Below, piece by piece: positions 58,027 through 64,000 of a stretch of DNA of 64,000 nt (positions within the stretch are counted from its first letter, which is position 1; each line of letters opens with the position of its first letter). The notes beneath the pieces are model-generated. The model made no database searches. It saw only the letters and a list, made by a program, of their open reading frames with translations, and was not told where the DNA came from. The translations under genes were made by a program, and so were the position numbers. Source of the DNA: Spinellus fusiger (lineage: Eukaryota > Mucoromycota > Mucoromycetes > Mucorales > Phycomycetaceae). Location: contig JALLLS010000013.1 in assembly GCA_025094145.1 (NCBI GenBank), positions 310,001 to 374,000 on the forward strand. Reading direction: 5' to 3'.

Positions 58027-59387
58027 CAGTGGCTCCTAACAAAACAATGGATATTTCAAATTCAGACCATAATTTTACCCTTAAAATTTTTTTTTATTAA
58101 ACATTCTTCATTTATCAATTTTCCATCATAATGTCTACCCCATCTAACACCACCGAACAACCCATGAGACCTCTTGGGAACAGAAAGAAGAATATCGATG
58201 ACCTCACCCGATGCCTCATTGCTCACGAGGCCACCGTAAATGGGACCAGCCAGGCTGCCATTTCTGCTAGGTTTGGAGTTAGTAAGCAGTCTGTTTCCCT
58301 TATTGTAAAGAGATATAAGGAAACTGGCTGTTTCAAGGCCAAGAAGAGCACTGGGCGCAAGCCCATTCTGAAGGAGAGGGACGAGAGAGAGGTCAGTCGC
58401 GAAGTGGCAAGAGATTCATTCCAGGCAATGGATCAGCTTCGCAAGCAGATGACTACCAAAGTGTGCATGAGCACTTTTAGAAAATTGATGAAGAAGCCTG
58501 GGCTGTTTTCTTGCAGGGTAGTTAAGAAACCCTCTCTCACTACTAAAAACAAGAAGTTGAGACTTTCTTGAGCTAAGGCTCATCTTCACTGGACAGAAGA
58601 AGACTGGAAGACAGTCATCTGGTCCAATGAGTCAAAGTACTAACTGATGAGGACCAACAACTGCAATAGAGTGGTGCAAAGAAAGAAGGAGGGGCTGCTC
58701 CCAAATAACATCAAGCCCACCATGAAGTTTGGTGGTGGTAGTATGATGGTGTGGGATTCCTTCTCTAGTGAAGGTGTTGGAAGATTGGTGCCCGTGAAGG
58801 GCAGTATAGACAGTAGAAGATACATTGATATCTTGAAGGAGAATTACTGCCCTGAGCTGGCTTGACTCAAGGCACTGAATCCAGAGGTAGATTATGTTCT
58901 TCAAGAGGACAATACTAGCTGTTATAAAAGCAAAGAGTCCAGGTTGTGGAAGGCAAATGAAAGCATTGCCACTATGGAGGGGTGGCCCTCACAAAGCCCC
59001 GACCTCAACCCAATAGAGCATCTTTGGGAGGTGCTTGACAGAGCAATAAGAAAGAGGATGACCACAGCAAGCTCCCTTCAGGATTTGGAGGTGCTTCTGT
59101 TGGAAGAATGGGAGAATATTCCCAAGGACACCACAGATACCCTCATTGCCAGCATGGGGCGGAGATGTAGGGCTGTCATTGAGGCCAAGGGTGGAAGCAC
59201 CAAATATTAGGGGTTTCCACCCAATAAATCTGTATTTATTATCTTGTTGACCTTCTTTATACTTCATCCAGTTTTCAAGTCTCTACTGTGTGTTTAATGT
59301 ATGTTTTTATTACAAAGAATAGGTATTTCCTATTGCATAATTATACCGGGGTATGAAAAAAATCCATTGTTTTGTTAGGAGCCACTG
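58027..59387 (+). mobile_element. Tc1/mariner-family element A, 1,361 bp, intact ends
   Basis: The element is flanked by TA on both sides (58025-58026 and 59388-59389), the target duplication of this superfamily. Its terminal inverted repeats are 26 bp and perfect (58027-58052 and 59362-59387), beginning CAGTGGCTCCTAACAAAACA. It carries one transposase reading frame on the plus strand, interrupted by stops. Length and structure are typical of a complete Tc1/mariner copy. It sits between the LINE end and element B. Confidence 0.92.
58131..59210 (+). pseudogene. Tc1-like transposase with three in-frame stops
   Basis: A single frame of about 359 codons keeps the whole family order: an N-terminal helix-turn-helix (SQAAISARFGVSKQSVSLIV), a second HTH region with GRKPIL, and the catalytic core. 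Stops are TGA at 58569, TAA at 58641 and TGA at 58863; no frameshift is needed to connect the parts. The first catalytic position reads WSNESKY, with Asn where the family has Asp (SDE). The second is VLQEDN, and the third lies in SPDLNPIEHLWEVLDR. I count 35 residues between the second and third acidic residues, so DD35E-like rather than the usual DD34E. The stops and the Asp-to-Asn change are each consistent with single transitions. Confidence 0.85.
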
Positions 59388-59389
59388 TA

Positions 59390-60487
59390 TTACATGTTGA
59401 AGGCTAGATTAAAATTAACTGTCATCGCAAACGTAGTTGAGATGAAAAAGCCCGCAGTTCAAAATATTATCAGACATCAAAGAATATGGATCACCACTGC
59501 GTTTAAAGAGTCATGGAAAACCTAAGAAAGCCAGTGAGAGGAATCTCAGATACCTGGAAAAGGTCATTAGAAAGGACCCATTTGCCTCATATAATCAGTT
59601 GAAATTGGAAATGTTGAAGATTCAGGTTGATGTATGTAGAAACACCATTATCAGCTACTTCAATCAGTTAGAATTCGGATCTTCTTCTTTATCTCACAAG
59701 CCAACCTAAATTGAAATAACACAAAGAAAAGTGACTTGGCTGGACTAAAGAACGTCTCAATTAGACGAACGACTAGTGGAAAGGCGTCATCTGGTCTGAT
59801 GAGTCGAGATACACCGTGAAAGGGAACGATAGAGTTGCCCGTGTCATCAGAAAAGTTGGAGAATGGTATGATCTTAATCCTATTGTTCCAACAACGAAGT
59901 TTGGTGGCGGCGGGGTCATGCTTTGGAGTTGATTTGAGCGGGTGAATTTGGCTCATTAGTCGTTGTTGATAGCAGTGTAAACCAAAACAAATATATCAAG
60001 GTTTTGGCTGGTGAGCTCCATCCTTGGTTTATGGAGTTGAATTAGAAAGAGAACAGGGAATTTATATTCCAAGATTAGAGCTTTGATTAATAGCTCACAC
60101 AAATCCCTGACTTGAGCCCAATTGAATACGTCTGGTAGGCCTTGGAAAGACGAATTGAGGGAAGAACGGTATCTATTACCAATATTGAAAGTTTGAAGGC
60201 TCTACTTGCAGAGGAGTGAGAGAAGGTTGATGTTGAACCTGAATAACAATAAATTCAAAGTATGACAGATAGATGCCAGGCTGTCATTGATGCCAAAGGA
60301 GACCATACAAATATTAATTATATTATTATTATTATATTTTCTATAATTAAATATGTTGAGCTTTATTGTGTGAAAGTTTGGAGGTCCTAAATCAAATGTG
60401 AAGTGTGTTATGTAATGTTGAACATATCCTAAATATTTCGTCCTGAAATTTATTTTCAAAAGTATTCAATTCAGTTGGATGTAACTG
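59390..60487 (+). mobile_element. Decayed Tc1/mariner-family element B, 5' truncated
   Basis: Plus-strand translation gives HTH words (LKLTVIANVVEMKKPAVQNI), then KKASERNLRYLEKVI, VIWSDESRYTVKGN, LNPIVPTTKFGGGG and a worn C-terminus around 60110-60290, with many stops. The 3' end matches element C and finishes with ATCCAACTGAATTGAATAC in reverse complement, adjacent to TA at 60488. The first 30-40 residues and the 5' terminal repeat are missing, exactly where element A ends. B and C belong to one subfamily, separate from A. The MFAP1 stop codon is 120 bp further on. Confidence 0.78.
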
Positions 60488-60608
60488 TATTACTATTCAT
60501 TTTATTTTCGTGAGGTGATAAATATAATTCAGTATCTATATGAGTTGTTTAAACGAAAAATAAACAGACGTCCTAATGCATTGTATGTAGTTTCAGGTGA
60601 GAGTCACT

Positions 60609-62209
60609 TTACTCTCTTTTCTGTCTCTTATTATAGCCATCACCCCATGGATCATCGAAGCTTGTTGTATCTTCAGCCGTCAAATGAGTCCACTTGGTGC
60701 GTCCAGCTAAACCAAAGTTCTTGACCTGCATCACCTTGGGTAGTAATTCTTTATTGCGCACTTCATCCACTGTAGGTGCTGAATAATCACGTTGGAATAC
60801 TTCGTTATCAGAATCCTATGTATCAACACAGAAGTTAGTAGTACACCCATTTCTCTATTCTAGTATACATACATGATAGAATGCACCCTTGTGATAGTAC
60901 TTTTGCATGAATGTATGTTGGCCCTTTTCTTTGTTCCTTGATTCTGTTGCTCTTTCTAAGTCTTCTTGGAGACGTTCTGCCTCTGGAATAGCGCGTCTTC
61001 TTTCTAATTCTTCTTGTTCCTTCTCACGTCTATAGAATAGTCCATGGCCATGGTTATTCACAATTGAACGATAGAGTGCTATGACTCCTATTACTTACGA
61101 AATACGTGCTTCTCTATCACGTTTGATACGCAGTAACTCTCTTACTTTCCAAGCCTCAAACTCGGCCTCTTCATCCAATCCATCTGTATCATCCACAGAG
61201 GCCTCACAAATAGACGGATCCTTCTCTGCACCTATAATAAGATAGACTATATTACTATGTGTTCAGATGAACGTTCTTTTTTACCTTCTTCTTTTTCACG
61301 CCTAAGTTCTTCTGCTAACAAATAATGCGATTGTTTCTTACGTTCTTCAAGCTCTTGTTGGTACTTTTTTTCTCTTTCTTCTGCTTCTTTCTTCAGTTTC
61401 TCTTGCAGGAGGACTGTATCCCTGTGAGATCTGAAGTATCATTTTACACGGTCAGTAACAATAAAAGTAGAGCCATGGATGCTATTTGTATATTACTTTG
61501 GTATAAACACAGGCTTCATTTTGAGTTTATTCTCCTCTTCGTCTTCACTATCTGTCTCATACTCGCTTGAGCTCTAATGTAGACAGTACAGAAGCAATGT
61601 TGAATACATTTGCCAAGACAATCTCTGTATATTTCTGTGGTTTACCTCTTCTTCTTCCTCCTCTTCCTCTTCCTCTTCTTCATCATCATCATCTATTTCC
61701 ATTGAATGCATTGCTTCTCTTTCACGCTGTTGTTCAAGTGCTTTTTGTTTCATTCGTATACGTTCCTTTGCAAGTGTCTCTTCTTTACTCTCCTCTTCAC
61801 TTTTATCTTTGATTGCCTCCTCAGCTACTGGTCTTCTTCTTCGTCTGCCATTTTCATCCTGTTCCACACCTCCTGCTGCTTCTTGTGTTTGTTGTAAACG
61901 CCGAAGTCTTCTATCTGATGCGATATCTTTGTCTGATATTTCAATCTGTTTTAGTCCTGTGATGACTTCTTTCTGTGCAAATTGAACAATAGGCTGTGGT
62001 TTGTCTGATGTGTCCTTTCTCTCTCTATGTTGCTGCTGTTTCTGCTGTTTCTGTTTCTGCTGTTGTTGTGTCTGTACTTGCTTCTGCTGTTCTTCTTCCT
62101 CAGACTCAGACTCAGAAAGATCTATATAGTTTTCTGGCACTTGACCAGCACGGTAGCGTCTTGCCTGTAGGGTTGGCCGCTGTTGGTTCTGTTGAGGTCG
62201 TGATGCCAT
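60609..62209 (-). CDS. MFAP1: MFAP1-type spliceosomal protein
   Basis: MFAP1 is a component of the U4/U6.U5 tri-snRNP and B complex. Six minus-strand exons (62209-61646, 61573-61497, 61421-61285, 61231-61099, 61029-60873, 60815-60609) give 424 residues; human MFAP1 has 439. The N-terminus has the MFAP1 feature RRYRAGQVP near residue 18, then an acidic, Gln-rich and DRRLRRLQ region and a long Glu run. After exon 2 come KMKPVFIPKDTV, EAWKVRELLRIKRDREAR, FMQKYYHKGAFYHD and NEVFQRDYSAPT, ending VMQVKNFGLAGRTKWTHLT with a final GDGYNKRQKRE. Every exon junction is phase-correct. The gene shares an upstream region with the AP endonuclease (277 bp between starts). Confidence 0.92.
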
Positions 62210-62486
62210 CCCCACACAATGTCTTTCTTTGTAGGTGTTGGTGTAGGTACAGAGACTTACCCACCTTGAAAACCCACTGGCCAGCCATCAACGTCATAGA
62301 ATGTATCACGTGAACACATCTGGCTTGTGTAAAATCCATTCCCTCACTCGGTGTGCCTTGATAAGGGACAAAAGAATCAGGCTTACTTGGCTCTCATCTG
62401 ACAAGTGTTTTGTTTACTCTTCTTCTTGTCTTTTTTCTTCTTCTATTTATTTATTTAGTTATTTAGTTATTTCCTATAGAATCTAC
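62210..62486. promoter_or_regulatory. Bidirectional promoter region between MFAP1 and AP endonuclease
   Basis: The 277 bp between two divergent starts contain a TCTTTTTTCTTCTTC tract and a TTTATTTATTTAGTTATTTA stretch before the plus-strand ATG. No specific factor site is claimed. Confidence 0.35.
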
Positions 62487-63726
62487 ATGTTCATTGGACT
62501 GCAGCCATGGCCAAGTCTGGTCCGTCAATCTTTGCCTGTCCTAAAATACAGTCACAGATTCACTTTTCCAATGACATTGTCTCCCTTGCTATTGTGGCGT
62601 TCTTCCTTCACTCTTACTCTCACTTCTTCTTCTCGTGTCCTTAGTATGACCACCAAAAGAACGGCTTCTTCCTCCACTTCCACTGCCACTGCCAAAAAAG
62701 CCACTCCTGCCAAAAAGCAAAAAGCAGACGATCCTGTGGATACTTCTTTACCTAACAACCTGACCTTCCCAGCCACATTCGACTTCCCAGCCACCCCTCA
62801 AGGCAGCATCAAAATCGCCTCCTACAACGTCGCCAGTCTCAGTGCCAGTATAAAAAAGGGCTTCAACCAGTACGTGGACGCTGAGGATGCAGACATTCTC
62901 TGCTTACAGGAGACCAAGGTCAACGCTCCCCTGTCTACTGCGGTGGATGACAAGGTCTACAAATACCGCTACTGGGCGATTGATGAAAAAAAGGGTTATG
63001 CGGGCGTAGCTCTCTTCTCCAAGTGGAGACCAGAAAGAGTCATTTATGGTCTTCCTGGTTATGAAGAAAAGACGCGAGGACGTGTGATTGTCGCTCACTT
63101 TACTAGCTTTGTGCTTGTTTCCTGCTATGTGCCCAACGCAGGGGATAAACTCAAGACATTGCCCGAGCGTCGTGTCTTTAATGATCATCTCGAGGCGTAT
63201 GTGAGATCGTTACAGAAAGAGAACTTGTCTGTGATTTGGTGTGGGTAAGGAACAATGTGCAGTAAAAAAGAAAAGAGTGTATGTGACTGTGGATTGATTA
63301 GGGATCTTAATGTGGCACACACAGCCGATGATCTTGCACGACCCAAGACCAATGAAAGGTACGCTGGATTCTCAATGTTTACTGCTTTGATGGAGTAGGC
63401 TTATTTGACTCTACTGTCATAGATCTGCAGGATTCACTATAGAAGAACGCACTGACTTTTCAAAAGTGCTGTCACCTTCTGAAGACGGTCTTCCTGGTCT
63501 GTTGGACACATGGCGCCACCTGCACCCCGACACAAGAGGCCACTACACCTACTACTCCTACCGCTTCAAGTGCAGAACAAACAGAGTCGGTTGGCGTCTT
63601 GACTACTTTGTCATTACCCCTGACCTATTGGAGAAGGTGGTATCGAGTGCTATTCGTCATGAGGCCTGGGGTGCTAGTGACCATGTTCCCTTGGTGCTTA
63701 CACTGAAAGACGTCACCCTGGAATAA
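62487..63726 (+). CDS. APE1/ExoIII-family AP endonuclease (base excision repair)
   Basis: This is a Class II AP endonuclease cleaving 5' to abasic sites. Exons 62487-63244, 63302-63358 and 63423-63726 join in phase. Active-site motifs of the EEP fold are all present: YNVASL, ILCLQETKV (metal Glu), SCYVPNAG (Tyr), WCGDLNVAH across the first junction (Asp and Asn), WRLDYFVIT (Asp) and the final SDHVPLVL (Asp-His). Two starts are credible. From ATG 62646 the protein is 319 residues, like human APE1 (318), with a basic Ala/Lys-rich head (KKATPAKKQK) that could be a nuclear signal. From ATG 62487 it gains 53 residues that are Arg-bearing, hydroxylated and acid-free (MFIGLQPWPSLVRQSLPVL...), which resemble a mitochondrial presequence. 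I give the long form as the outer limit. Confidence 0.92.
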
Positions 63727-63968
63727 CCCCATCTGCAGTCACTCCACTCCACTCTACTCCACTCTACTCTACTCTACTCACTTATATACAAATATGGATT
63801 AAAAGAGAATGCACATATCAAGATCTTGTTCCAACGTCACTAAAAAAATATATTATTATTATAATAATGAAAAGACAAGGCCTGACGTAATGCAGTAGCA
63901 CGTGACTATAAGTCATCTCTTTGGAGGGGAAAGTGTAAACCCTTGTTTCTTTCTTTCTACCTTTTGTC
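63727..63968. other. Intergenic spacer right of the AP endonuclease
   Basis: Contains an ACTCTACTCC-type repeat at about 63740-63779 and a (TAT)n-like stretch near 63850. A TTTCTTTCTTTCTACC tract just before 63968 resembles the leader of a following gene. Confidence 0.5.
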
Positions 63969-64000
63969 ATGCAGCGATTAGACAGCACACCTACCACAAC
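63969..64000 (+). CDS. Possible start of a further gene, cut by the window edge
   Basis: An ATG at 63969 follows a pyrimidine-rich leader and opens a frame of ten residues (MQRLDSTPTT) to the edge. Evidence is limited to the leader and the open frame, so it may be chance. Confidence 0.3.
   Translation, partial: MQRLDSTPTT

Noticed and set aside
1..64000. tRNA, rRNA or CRISPR features
   Set aside because: I looked for B-box-like GGTTCGAATCC sequences, rRNA cores and spaced direct repeats. The one GGGTTCGAA (34495) is inside the spectraplakin coding exon and has no A-box partner. CRISPR is not expected in a eukaryote.

Overview
The window is nuclear DNA from a filamentous early-diverging fungus, most likely Mucoromycota (Mucorales-type). 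I infer this from short GT-AG introns (about 43-136 nt, one of 335 nt), AT-rich intergenic DNA, the protein families present, and relics of Tc1/mariner, LINE and FAR1/OTU-type transposons. I ran no searches. All calls come from reading translations, splice signals and family motifs, so organism and intron models are inferences. Exon boundaries below were chosen so that the reading phase closes and the family motif is continuous.

Layout. 1-6 kb is a compact housekeeping block: an N-terminal fragment of an unknown protein on the minus strand, RNA polymerase subunit RPB8, ESCRT-III VPS2/CHMP2, an OPY2-like membrane anchor, a small spliced ATX1 copper chaperone, the MoaD-type molybdopterin synthase small subunit, and GTP cyclohydrolase II (RIB1). 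6-8.9 kb is gene-poor and holds a truncated Tc1-like relic. 8.9-14.6 kb has an SH3-EH adaptor and a nine-exon mitochondrial Era-type GTPase with a very long N-terminal extension. 15.9-21.6 kb is a 5.7-kb element with two 1,427-bp inverted arms around decayed FAR1-type zinc-finger and OTU-protease coding sequence. 22.3-24.2 kb has ribosomal protein eL42 and a MET8-type sirohaem enzyme. 25.4-34.7 kb is one gene for a roughly 3,070-residue spectraplakin-like protein (two CH domains, a long helical rod, GAS2). 36.4-48.9 kb has a C2H2-PHD protein, the SWR1 chromatin remodeller and a bHLH factor. 49-57 kb is a gene desert. 57.3-60.5 kb is a transposon nest (LINE 3' end, Tc1-like A with intact ends, Tc1-like B relic). 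60.6-63.7 kb has the divergent pair MFAP1 (splicing) and APE1-type AP endonuclease, and a further gene may begin at the right edge.

The genes are individually promoted and are mostly conserved housekeeping functions: transcription and chromatin (RPB8, SWR1, PHD, bHLH), splicing (MFAP1), translation (eL42, mitochondrial ERA), membrane traffic (VPS2, SH3-EH), signalling (OPY2), metal and cofactor metabolism (ATX1, MoaD, RIB1, MET8), DNA repair (APE1) and cytoskeleton. No operon-like or clearly co-functional cluster is visible.

The most unusual items are the giant inverted-repeat element, the fungal spectraplakin architecture, the extended ERA protein, a MET8 with a degenerate methyltransferase remnant, three genes whose first coding exon is only the ATG, and a phase-neutral GC-AG intron in the MoaD gene.
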